Part shown: one piece after another, positions 1 to 6,352 of the stretch
Numbering within the stretch: the stretch's first letter is position 1
Layout of the letters: the number at the start of each line of letters is the position of its first letter
NCBI GenBank assembly: GCA_947575475.1
Contig: CANPNN010000060.1
Coordinates: 1 to 7,782 of the forward strand
Direction: 5' to 3'
DNA: 7,782 nucleotides
From: an uncultured Pseudoflavonifractor sp.
Lineage (GTDB): Bacteria > Bacillota_A > Clostridia > Oscillospirales > Oscillospiraceae
The notes under the pieces: generated by a model
What the model was told of the DNA's origin: nothing
The model's database searches: none
The model's input: only the letters and a program-made list of their open reading frames with translations
Translations under genes and position numbers: made by a program

Positions 1-455
1 GGCCGGATCAGGGTGGGCCGCACCCCGGTCACCGCCTCGATCTTGTCGTTGCAGGCGTTCACGTCGGCAATGATCTCCTCCCGGCTGAGCTGGGACATGT
101 GGGCGTGGTCGTTGGAGTGGTTCATCACCTCATGTCCCGCGTCGTGGAGGGCCTTCACCGACTCGGGATATTTGTCCACCCACTCCCCCACCACGAAAAA
201 GGTGGCCTTGATATCATACTTGCCCAAAATGTCGATGAGCTGCTGGGTGTCCTCATTTCCCCAGGCCGCGTCAAAGGAGATCGAGATCATCTTCTGGTCC
301 CGCTGGACGCAGTAGATGGGAAGCTGCCTCTGTGTGGCCGAGGCCACCACCGCCGGGGCGTTCACCGCCCCGAACATCACCGCCGCCGCCAGGGCGCAGG
401 CCAGCACTGTCATGGGCTTTCGCTTCAGATGGAAGATCTTCACATTCAGGTTCAT
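1..455 (-). CDS. pdaB: PdaB-like polysaccharide deacetylase, N-terminal part (3' end outside window)
   Basis: The first 151 codons are visible and the frame is still open at the left edge. The ATG at 455 follows an AAGGAGGGG ribosome binding site (461-469) by 5 nt. Residues 1-13 are basic and residues 15-38 form a hydrophobic segment, so the protein is exported or membrane-anchored with the catalytic domain outside. The NodB-type deacetylase domain starts near residue 55. Motif 1 is SFDAAWG (60-66), with Asp62 as the likely catalytic base. Motif 2 is H-S-N-D-H (113-117), the zinc-binding histidine pair. The sequence stops at TLIR (148-151), where the Arg-Pro motif 3 should begin. The family removes acetyl groups from peptidoglycan or other N-acetylated sugars. 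FDAAWG in place of the usual TFDDG, and an N-terminus of the form IFHLKRK, point to the sporulation-associated PdaB group, which is usually about 200-260 residues long. The domain call is firm; the PdaB assignment is from memory of the family. Confidence 0.85.
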   Translation of the reverse strand, partial: MNLNVKIFHLKRKPMTVLACALAAAVMFGAVNAPAVVASATQRQLPIYCVQRDQKMISISFDAAWGNEDTQQLIDILGKYDIKATFFVVGEWVDKYPESVKALHDAGHEVMNHSNDHAHMSQLSREEIIADVNACNDKIEAVTGVRPTLIR

Positions 456-477
456 CAAAACCCCTCCTTGTGTGCCA

Positions 478-485
478 TTTATATG
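478..485 (-). promoter_or_regulatory. Possible -10 element (CATATAAA) of the deacetylase gene
   Basis: Reading the minus strand, CATATAAA lies about 9 nt upstream of the ribosome binding site of the deacetylase gene. It resembles the CATACAnT -10 of the sporulation sigma factor SigE. That would suit a PdaB-like gene and give a very short leader. No convincing -35 partner is visible in the GC-rich stretch up to the terminator at 520, so this is only a candidate. Confidence 0.22.
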
Positions 486-519
486 TGGCGGAGGCGGGTG
501 GCATACCCTCTCCCGGGGC

Positions 520-555
520 AAAAAAAGACAGCCCGCCGGCTCCCGGCGGGCTGTC
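520..555 (-). terminator. Intrinsic terminator of the deaminase-transporter operon
   Basis: On the minus strand, a perfect 13-bp GC-rich stem (GACAGCCCGCCGG pairing with 543-555) closes on a 3-nt loop (540-542). Seven T residues follow directly (520-526). It starts 22 nt after the stop codon of the solute-binding protein gene. It separates the operon from the deacetylase gene, which then needs its own promoter. There is no T-tract on the plus-strand side, so it works for the minus strand only. Confidence 0.93.
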
Positions 556-577
556 CCATTTCATTCAGAAAGGAAGA

Positions 578-1666
578 TCACTTCACATTCACGGTGCGCT
601 GGAAGGTGTCGATCCACTCGGCCTTGGCGTTGGTGATGAACCCCTCGTCAAACTCCTTCAGGGCGCCGATGGCCTCCTCGCCGAAGGCCAGATAGGTCTT
701 CAGCTCCTCGGGCATGGTGGCGTTCTTGCTCACAGGGGCCTCGTTCATGGCCTCGGCGATCTTGCTCTGGGTCTCGTCAGAGACCAGGTACTCCACAAAC
801 AGCTGGGCCAGCTCCGGGTTCTTGCAGCCCTTCACCACGTTGACGGTGGCAGGGGCGGCGAAGGAGCCCTCAGCGGCGTCGGCCCATACCATGTCCAGCC
901 CGCTGTCAATGAGGCCGGGCATGTTGATGTCCATAAACACGGTGATGCAGGCCTCCCCGGTGGTAAAGGCGTTGACCACGTCGGAGGAGGCGCTGTACCA
1001 CAGGTCAATGTTGTCCTTCTTCTCCTGCATGAGAGCCATGGCGGCGCTCACGTCCTCCTGGCTGCCCCCCATGGCCTCGGCCATAGCCACCAGGATATAG
1101 GGACCGGCGGTGGAGGTCATGTCCGGCAGGGCCACCATGCCGGCGTACTTGTCGTCAAACAGGTCCTGGTAGGAGGTGGGGGCGGGGACCCCGGCCTTCT
1201 CCAGGGCGGCGGCGTCATACATGATCCCGTAGCGGCACACGGAGTAGCAGGGTCCATATCCGTTCTTGTCCTGGGCGAAGTCGTAGAGGTTCCCAAGGCT
1301 TGTGACCACGCCGGTGTCCACCTTCTCAAAGAGGTCGGCCTGGATCCCCACCTCGGCAAAGCTCTTGGTGAGCAGGGCCACGTCGGCAGTGGGGTCGTTC
1401 TTCTCGGCCATCAGCTTGTTGAGCCGGTCCCCGTTGCCGCTGGTGGGATCCACCACGATGGTGCAGTTGTAGGCGCTCTCAAAGTCGGCGGCCAGGGCCT
1501 TCAGTCCGGCCTCGGCCCAACCCCAGGTAGCCACCACCAGCTCCGCGCCGCCAAAGTCCTTGCCGTCGCCGTCGGCGGTGGGGGTCTCAGCGGGCTTGCC
1601 GCCGCAGGCGGCCAGGGACAGGATCATCGCGGTGGATAGGACCAGAGCCAGCATCTTCTTTTTCAT
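578..1666 (-). CDS. potD: PotD-type extracellular solute-binding lipoprotein of an ABC importer
   Basis: A 362-residue lipoprotein that binds the solute outside the cell and hands it to the two permeases. The start is the ATG at 1666, 7 nt after GAGGAG (1674-1679). The frame stays open further upstream, but that part lies inside the ATPase gene. A signal peptide (basic KKK, hydrophobic core) ends in the lipobox LAAC, with Cys21 as the lipidated residue, followed by a flexible linker to about residue 40. The rest is a two-lobed binding domain of the PotD/type-1 solute-binding family (for example VVATWGW at 44-50, FMDINMPG at 244-251). The potD symbol is at family level only: compared with E. 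coli PotD from memory, the acidic and aromatic polyamine-clamping residues near 183-186 and 270-272 are not conserved, so the substrate is unknown. The mature part carries five further cysteines (68, 140, 144, 240, 281). It is the last gene of the operon, 25 nt after the ATPase gene. Confidence 0.88.
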   Translation of the reverse strand: MKKKMLALVLSTAMILSLAACGGKPAETPTADGDGKDFGGAELVVATWGWAEAGLKALAADFESAYNCTIVVDPTSGNGDRLNKLMAEKNDPTADVALLTKSFAEVGIQADLFEKVDTGVVTSLGNLYDFAQDKNGYGPCYSVCRYGIMYDAAALEKAGVPAPTSYQDLFDDKYAGMVALPDMTSTAGPYILVAMAEAMGGSQEDVSAAMALMQEKKDNIDLWYSASSDVVNAFTTGEACITVFMDINMPGLIDSGLDMVWADAAEGSFAAPATVNVVKGCKNPELAQLFVEYLVSDETQSKIAEAMNEAPVSKNATMPEELKTYLAFGEEAIGALKEFDEGFITNAKAEWIDTFQRTVNVK

Positions 1667-1691
1667 GTTCATTCTCCTCATCCGTTTTATT

Positions 1692-2756
1692 TTATGCCTT
1701 ATATACACAGATCTTTCGGTAGGGGAAATGTACCAGCACCTCATCCCCCACCCCGGATCCGGGGATTTCTCCCAGGGCCGGGAACACCGGCTCGTCAAAG
1801 CATCCCGAGACCTCCAGCCGGGTGGTATGCCCTTTGTAGGTCATACTCTCGATCCGGCCCGGGAACGCGTTCTCCCACCGGGCCTCCACCAGGGTCATAC
1901 TCTCTGAGCGAAGGGCCAGCAGGCAGCTCTCCCCCTCGTCCAGATCCTCCGCCTCCTCCTGGGCCACCCAAAGAGTCCTCCCCCCACAGAGGATGGGCCG
2001 CTTCCCTCCCCGGGGCGCTCCCCCCGCCTTGCCGTGGAGGAAGGTGGAAAAGCCCATAAAGTCCGCCACAAAGGGGCTGGCGGGATGGTCAAAGATCTCC
2101 TGGGGGGTGCCGATCTGCTGGATCCGCCCCTGGTTCATGACAATGACCCGGTCGGCCAGGGACACCGCCTCCTCATGGTCGTGGGTGACGATGATGGTGG
2201 TGATCCCCAGCTCCCTCTGGATCCGCTTGATCTCCACCTGCATCTCCACCCGGAGCTTGGCGTCCAGGTTGCTCAGAGGCTCGTCCAGCAGCAGGATGGA
2301 GGGCCTTGTCACCAACGCCCGGGCCAGGGCCACCCGCTGCTGCTGGCCTCCCGACAGCTCCCGAGGATACCGGCCGTCCAGCCCGGTGAGCTTTACCAGG
2401 GACAGGATCTCCCCCACCCGGTGGGCCGTCTCCTCCTTGGAGCACTTCTGGAGCTTCAGTCCAAAGGCCACGTTCTCAAAAACGGTCATATGGGGAAACA
2501 GGGCATAATTCTGAAAGAAGATGCCGATATTCCGCTTGTAGGGAGGGATCTTTCCCACGTCCTCCCCATCCACCAGAATGGTGCCTCCGGTGGGCTCGGT
2601 AAACCCGGCGATCATCCGCAGGGTGGTGGTCTTGCCGCAGCCGCTGCCGCCCAACAGGGCGATCATCTCCCCCTGGGCCACCTGCAGGTCCATCCCATCC
2701 ACAGCGGTAAAATCCCCAAAGCGTTTGACCAGGCTTTTCAGTTCCAACGTCGCCAT
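1692..2756 (-). CDS. potA: PotA-type ABC transporter ATP-binding protein
   Basis: A 354-residue ATPase that powers the importer from the cytoplasmic side. All nucleotide-binding motifs are present: Walker A GGSGCGKT (36-43, Lys42), Q-loop FFQNYALFPH (80-89), signature LSGGQQQR (134-141), Walker B ILLLDEP (154-160, with Glu159 as the catalytic base), D-loop SNLD (162-165) and switch His192 in THDHEEA. Residues from about 240 to 350 form the C-terminal TOBE-type regulatory domain typical of the PotA/FbpC/UgpC group. The start ATG at 2756 lies 7 nt after AAGGAGG (2764-2770), which overlaps the TAA stop of the upstream permease gene, so translation is probably linked. Two small departures from the usual sequence are GGSGCGK for GPSGCGK, and His194 for Gln in the THDQEEA motif; neither should abolish activity. 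The family covers polyamines, iron(III), opine-like and phosphonate compounds, so the symbol is at family level. Confidence 0.93.
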   Translation of the reverse strand: MATLELKSLVKRFGDFTAVDGMDLQVAQGEMIALLGGSGCGKTTTLRMIAGFTEPTGGTILVDGEDVGKIPPYKRNIGIFFQNYALFPHMTVFENVAFGLKLQKCSKEETAHRVGEILSLVKLTGLDGRYPRELSGGQQQRVALARALVTRPSILLLDEPLSNLDAKLRVEMQVEIKRIQRELGITTIIVTHDHEEAVSLADRVIVMNQGRIQQIGTPQEIFDHPASPFVADFMGFSTFLHGKAGGAPRGGKRPILCGGRTLWVAQEEAEDLDEGESCLLALRSESMTLVEARWENAFPGRIESMTYKGHTTRLEVSGCFDEPVFPALGEIPGSGVGDEVLVHFPYRKICVYKA

Positions 2757-2768
2757 ACCGTTGCCTCC

Positions 2769-3563
2769 TTACTTTACAAACATATCCAGCCCCACCAGCT
2801 TCTCCATCAGCACAATGAGGACCAGGGAAGCCAGAATGAGCAGGGTGGAGATGGCCGCCAAAGTGGGGTCGAAGGTCAGCTCCATATAATTCATGATCCG
2901 GATGGGCAGTGTCACAAACTTGGGGGTGGAGAGAAGACTGCTCAGCGCCACCTCGTCAAAGGAGTAGAGGAAGGCCAGCAGAGCCCCCGCCAGCACCCCG
3001 GGCTTTGCCAGGGGCAGGGTGATCTTGAAAAATACCTGGGCCGGGGCAGCCCCCAGGGAGGTGGCCGCGTCCTCCAACGTCCAGTCAAACACATGGAGTA
3101 CCGATACGGTGTTCCGGACGATATAGGGCAGGATGATCACCAGATGGCCGATGAGGAGCCGCGCCATCCCCGGGATCCCCCCGATCTGGCTGTATACCTG
3201 GAGAAGCACAAAGGCAAAGGCCACGCTGGGCACATACATGGGGGAGGTAAAGTAATTCAGCAGGGCGTTCTTCCCCTTGAAATCATACCGGCACACCGCC
3301 AGAGCGGCAAAGACCCCCAGAAACACATCCACCCCCGTGGCGATAAGCCCCAGCTTCAGGCTGTTGACCAATCCATTTATAAAGTGGGTGGAGGCGTGAA
3401 AGATATTGGCGTACCACTTCAGAGAAAACCCCTTGGGGGGAAAGGTGATCAGGGCCGTGGGGGTAAAGGAGGCGATAACGATGACCACCAGGGGGGCCAG
3501 CAAAAAGACCATCACCAGCCCCGCCAAAACCCGGCAGGCCCAGTTGACCCGTCTGTCATCCAT
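2769..3563 (-). CDS. potC: PotC-type ABC transporter permease
   Basis: A 264-residue inner-membrane permease with about six hydrophobic segments (roughly 12-32, 66-90, 104-125, 135-153, 188-205, 236-256). The cytoplasmic EAA loop starts at Glu164 (EDAATSLGAAPAQ) and runs to about residue 188; it docks onto the ATPase. The start ATG at 3563 lies 8 nt after GGGAGG (3572-3577) and within the end of the preceding permease gene, with an 8-nt ATGGATGA overlap. Length and layout fit PotC of the polyamine-type importers, which forms a heterodimer with the PotB-type subunit. The C-terminus is short and the stop codon is part of the next gene's ribosome binding site. Substrate specificity cannot be read from the permease. 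Confidence 0.92.
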   Translation of the reverse strand: MDDRRVNWACRVLAGLVMVFLLAPLVVIVIASFTPTALITFPPKGFSLKWYANIFHASTHFINGLVNSLKLGLIATGVDVFLGVFAALAVCRYDFKGKNALLNYFTSPMYVPSVAFAFVLLQVYSQIGGIPGMARLLIGHLVIILPYIVRNTVSVLHVFDWTLEDAATSLGAAPAQVFFKITLPLAKPGVLAGALLAFLYSFDEVALSSLLSTPKFVTLPIRIMNYMELTFDPTLAAISTLLILASLVLIVLMEKLVGLDMFVK

Positions 3564-4392
3564 TCTTTCCGCCTCCCATCCGCTTCATATAGCCCGAGGT
3601 CAACAGCACGATGACCACCTGGACCGCCAATATCACCGCCAGCAGGATATAGCTCACGGCGGAGGCGGCGCTCCAATCAAAGTTCACGTTGATCTCCTGC
3701 ACCACCATGGTGGCCATCATCCGGAACTTGGAGCCCCCCAGCAGCTTGGGGGTCACGTAGGAGGTCATGCTCATGGTGAACACCAACACGCACCCGGACA
3801 GGATCCCCGGCAGGCTCAGGGGAAAGACCACCTTGGCAAAGGTCTGGGCCGGGGTGGCCCCCAGGCTGTAGGCCGCGTACTCCACATTGGGATCGATGCT
3901 CTGAAGCACCCCCACCAGGGACAGGATCATGTAGGGGATCAGCAGATGGATCATGCCCACGATCACCGCCGTCTCCGTATTCAGGATCTTCAGGGGCTGA
4001 GAAATGATCCCCAACGCCAGAAGGCCCTGGTTCAGCAGCCCGTTGGCCCCCAGTATGACCATCCAGCCGTAGGACCGGACCACCGCGCTGACCAGAAAGG
4101 GAAAGAGGATGACGATCATCATCCACTTTCTGGCCCGGGACCGGGTCCGGGCCATATAGTAGGCCGCCGGATACCCCAGCGCCAGGGACAGCCCCGTGGA
4201 GATCAGGGACACCCGCAGGGTGGTCCACAGGATATCCAGATAAAAGGGGTCGGTAAAAAAGTCGATAAAATCAGCAAACCCGTTGGTCCTCACCGTCCGA
4301 AGCAGAATGTACGCCATGGGGATGAGAAAAAACACCAGCAGGGCCAGGGCCGCGGGCAGGGCCAGAAGGACGGCCTGTCGTCTCCGCTCCAT
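3556..4392 (-). CDS. potB: PotB-type ABC transporter permease
   Basis: A 278-residue permease, partner of the PotC-type subunit. The start is the ATG at 4392, 7 nt after AGGAGG (4400-4405). Its first base is the last base of the deaminase stop codon (TGATG), which suggests reinitiation or coupled translation. The frame is open for another 91 codons upstream, but that stretch is the antisense-like read of the deaminase end and has no permease character. Hydrophobic segments lie at about 8-32, 58-82, 90-112, 138-163, 195-216 and 246-266. The EAA loop begins at Glu171 (EYAAYSLGATPAQ) and ends near Pro195. The tail is basic and glycine-rich (KRMGGGKNG), as expected for a cytoplasmic C-terminus. 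Confidence 0.92.
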   Translation of the reverse strand: MERRRQAVLLALPAALALLVFFLIPMAYILLRTVRTNGFADFIDFFTDPFYLDILWTTLRVSLISTGLSLALGYPAAYYMARTRSRARKWMMIVILFPFLVSAVVRSYGWMVILGANGLLNQGLLALGIISQPLKILNTETAVIVGMIHLLIPYMILSLVGVLQSIDPNVEYAAYSLGATPAQTFAKVVFPLSLPGILSGCVLVFTMSMTSYVTPKLLGGSKFRMMATMVVQEINVNFDWSAASAVSYILLAVILAVQVVIVLLTSGYMKRMGGGKNG

Positions 4393-6158
4393 CACCCATC
4401 CTCCTCTATCCCCTCCACCAGGGGCAGAAATTTCTTGTGGGCCACGTCCAGCAGCCCCATATCGGTACACTTGATCTCGGGGGACACCGCCAGGGGCATC
4501 ACCGTCAGGAAGGTCAGCAGATTCCTGTGCCGGAAGCCCATCTCCCGGCAGTGCTCCAGCAGCTCCTCCATCTGTCCCAGCAGCTCCTCCGGGGGCAGGT
4601 CGCACATCAGCCCCGCCAGGGGCAGGGATATCCGGTGCCGGACCTCCCCCCCCTGAACGGTGCAAAGTCCGCCCCCGGCTTCAATGACGGCGTTTGCCGC
4701 CAGAGCCATGTCGGCGTCGTTGCCGCCGAAAACCGTCAGGTTGTGGCAGTCGTGACCGTAGGTCAAAGCCACCGCCCCGGTCACCCCGTCCATCCCGTCC
4801 ACCAGAGCCAGGCCCCGGCGTTTTTTCCCATAGCGGTTAAATACCGCCATCTTCAATAGCTTTTCCGTCCGGACCTCAGATGATCCATTCTCCTCCGGCC
4901 CCAGCTTCAACGTCCGCTCCACCCGCTTGGTCCGGACCCCCACGCCGTCCTGGCCGATGAGGTTGGCCTTCCCCCGTCCCCCCGGGAACCGGTTGGGGAC
5001 CTCCACCCGGATGCGGAAGTCCTCCTCCCTCACCGGGTCGATGTCCATGGTGCTCTCCCGCAGGATGGGGGGGATCACCACCGGAAGCCGGGGCAAAAAC
5101 CGCCCCTCCTCCACAATGACCTCCCCGCCCCGGAGCAAAAACACCGGCCTGGGCCGGCGGATATCCTCCACCAGCTGCACGTCGGCCGCCATCCCCGGGG
5201 CCAGTCCCCCCACGTCATAGAGCCGCAGCCGCTGGGCGGCGTTTATGGTGGCGAACCGGATGGCCCGCACAGGCTCCAGCCCAAGGGAAATGGCCTTCTC
5301 CACCACATGGTTGAGATGCCCGTCCCGCATCAGCCGGTGGAGAGGCACATCGTCAGTCACCAGGCAGATCCGGTCCTGGACCGGGGCCTCGTTCATGGCC
5401 CGGACCATCTCCTCGGAGAGCATGGACTCCTGCACCTGGACCGTAAAGCCCAACGCCAGCTCCTCCCGGAGCTTCTCCGGGGAGTTTGTGGTGTGGTCGC
5501 TGTCGATCCCCGTGGCCCGGAAGGCCTGGAGCCGCGCCCCCGTCAGCAGGGAGGCGTGTCCGTCCAAAAGACAATGGCGGCGGCGGGCCCGCTCTATCAC
5601 CGATAGAATACGCTCCTCGCCGTCCGCCACCGCGTTAAAGTCCATGACCTCCCCCAGGCCCCAAACCCCGGGCAGGTCCAAAAGCCGGTCCATCTCCCCG
5701 GCCCCCACCTCATACCCGGAGCCCTCGTACCCGGGGGCGGAGGGGATGGTGGAGGGGGCCATGACCAGGGTCCGCAGGGGCAGGCCCTCGCAGGCCTCCA
5801 CCAAGGCCCGCACTCCCTCCAGTCCCATCACATTGCCGATCTCATGGGGGTCGGCGGCCACCGTGGTGGTGCCGCAGCCCAGGGCGATCCGTGCAAAGTG
5901 GGCGGGGGCCAGCATACTGCTCTCCAGGTGCATGTGGCTGTCCACAAACCCGGGCAGGGCATACCGCCCCTGCCCGTCTATCACCCGCCGGGCGTGGAGA
6001 TCCGGCTCCAAAGGCCCCACATAAACAATATGCTCCCCCACCACCCCGATACACCCGGGCGCAATGGAGGAGTTATATACATTCACGATCTGTATGTTCC
6101 GGATCAGGAGGTCAAAGGGGGCCTTTCCCCGCACAGCCTGTACCACAGCAGTCAGCAT
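4392..6158 (-). CDS. ade: Adenine-deaminase-family amidohydrolase
   Basis: A 588-residue metal-dependent deaminase; characterised relatives convert adenine to hypoxanthine and ammonia in the cytoplasm. The start ATG at 6158 lies 6 nt after GGGAGG (6165-6170). The amidohydrolase barrel holds the expected ligands: H75-M-H77 in PGFVDSHMHLESSML, DPHEIGNVMG (103-112), Glu170 in GLGEVMDF, His201 in DGHAS, His222 in SDHT and Asp269/Asp270 in TDD. The adenine-deaminase-specific C-terminal domain follows, with GHDCHN (468-473), GGNDADMALA (478-487) and a PEIKCTD motif (560-566). Length matches the family (about 570-600). Two conserved spots differ from B. subtilis AdeC as I recall it: DHT at 221-223 where DHE is usual, and NRY at 441-443 where ERH is usual. 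Its place as first gene of a transporter operon suggests it acts on the imported compound or a breakdown product. Family membership is firm; adenine as the substrate is uncertain. Confidence 0.88.
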   Translation of the reverse strand: MLTAVVQAVRGKAPFDLLIRNIQIVNVYNSSIAPGCIGVVGEHIVYVGPLEPDLHARRVIDGQGRYALPGFVDSHMHLESSMLAPAHFARIALGCGTTTVAADPHEIGNVMGLEGVRALVEACEGLPLRTLVMAPSTIPSAPGYEGSGYEVGAGEMDRLLDLPGVWGLGEVMDFNAVADGEERILSVIERARRRHCLLDGHASLLTGARLQAFRATGIDSDHTTNSPEKLREELALGFTVQVQESMLSEEMVRAMNEAPVQDRICLVTDDVPLHRLMRDGHLNHVVEKAISLGLEPVRAIRFATINAAQRLRLYDVGGLAPGMAADVQLVEDIRRPRPVFLLRGGEVIVEEGRFLPRLPVVIPPILRESTMDIDPVREEDFRIRVEVPNRFPGGRGKANLIGQDGVGVRTKRVERTLKLGPEENGSSEVRTEKLLKMAVFNRYGKKRRGLALVDGMDGVTGAVALTYGHDCHNLTVFGGNDADMALAANAVIEAGGGLCTVQGGEVRHRISLPLAGLMCDLPPEELLGQMEELLEHCREMGFRHRNLLTFLTVMPLAVSPEIKCTDMGLLDVAHKKFLPLVEGIEEDG

Positions 6159-6217
6159 AAGCGTCCTCCCGTCTTTTCGGCCCCGCCTTTGGAGCCTGTC
6201 GAGTTTTTACGCTATAA

Positions 6218-6246
6218 AGTCTATCTTTTCCCCGGAAAATTGTCAA
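6218..6246 (-). promoter_or_regulatory. Sigma-A-type promoter of the deaminase-transporter operon
   Basis: On the minus strand, a perfect -35 box TTGACA (6241-6246) is followed by a 17-nt spacer and the -10 box TAGACT (6218-6223, four of six consensus bases). Transcription would start near 6211, giving a leader of about 50 nt before the ATG at 6158. The boxes lie in the only AT-rich stretch upstream of the operon. Confidence 0.75.
6226..6239. promoter_or_regulatory. Palindromic candidate operator in the operon promoter
   Basis: TTTTCCCCGGAAAA is an inverted repeat with two perfect 6-bp arms around a CC centre. It lies wholly inside the 17-nt spacer between the -35 and -10 boxes of the deaminase operon promoter and just beyond the -35 box of the divergent promoter. 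A protein bound here would block RNA polymerase on the operon. The sequence matches no operator I can name. Confidence 0.45.
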
Positions 6247-6252
6247 GACCGC

Positions 6253-6281
6253 TTGAAATAAAACGGCTTTTTGTATATGAT
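6253..6281 (+). promoter_or_regulatory. Sigma-A-type promoter of the M20 amidohydrolase gene
   Basis: The -35 box TTGAAA (6253-6258) is followed by a 17-nt spacer and the -10 box TATGAT (6276-6281), each five of six consensus bases. Transcription would start near 6288, with a leader of about 65 nt. Its -35 box is only 6 bp from that of the opposite promoter. Confidence 0.78.
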
Positions 6282-6301
6282 AGGGGGGCACGGATCAATT
6301 T

Positions 6302-6332
6302 CCCCTGTGAAAATTCACGATTTTTCCAGGGG
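6302..6332 (+). promoter_or_regulatory. Inverted repeats in the leader of the M20 gene
   Basis: CCCCTG (6302-6307) pairs with CAGGGG (6327-6332) across 19 nt. Inside sits a smaller hyphenated repeat, GTGAA-AA-TTCAC (6307-6318); it shares one base with the outer arm. The element lies between the predicted transcription start and the ribosome binding site. It could be an operator or a weak RNA hairpin. It is not a recognised riboswitch and may be chance. Confidence 0.25.
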
Positions 6333-6352
6333 CCCGGAGAGGGAGTATTTCT

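Noticed and set aside
735..752. 18-nt identical copy at 735-752 and 5383-5400
   Set aside because: Both encode AMNEAP in unrelated proteins on the same strand with the same preferred codons. No flanking similarity, so most likely coincidence.
332..1639. Long plus-strand open frame opposite the solute-binding protein gene
   Set aside because: It is a GC-rich antisense shadow: rich in Gly, His and Val with no domain, no ribosome binding site, and it runs across the terminator and a recognised lipoprotein gene.
1667..1798. 44-codon upstream extension of the solute-binding protein
   Set aside because: It would remove the signal peptide from the N-terminus and overlaps the ATPase gene. The ribosome binding site fits the ATG at 1666.
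2034..3614. 526-codon plus-strand open frame opposite the ATPase and permease genes
   Set aside because: The composition (His, Gln, Gly, Pro) is what the reverse complement of high-GC genes gives. The opposite strand carries complete ABC motifs.
3406..4656. Plus-strand open frame opposite the permease genes
   Set aside because: Same shadow pattern. It has no start signal and spans two recognised gene boundaries.
4393..4665. 91-codon upstream extension of the first permease
   Set aside because: It lies entirely within the deaminase C-terminus and lacks membrane character. The ATG at 4392 has an ideal ribosome binding site.
6244..6275. Weak hairpin (AAG-A-CCG pairing with CGGCTT) followed by a T run on the plus strand
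   Set aside because: It overlaps both promoters, has a short bulged stem with a 12-nt loop, and there is no plus-strand gene upstream for it to terminate.
6159..6352. Riboswitch (for example purine-type) in either leader
   Set aside because: The predicted leaders are only about 50 and 65 nt long, and I see no conserved purine-aptamer core or expression-platform hairpin.
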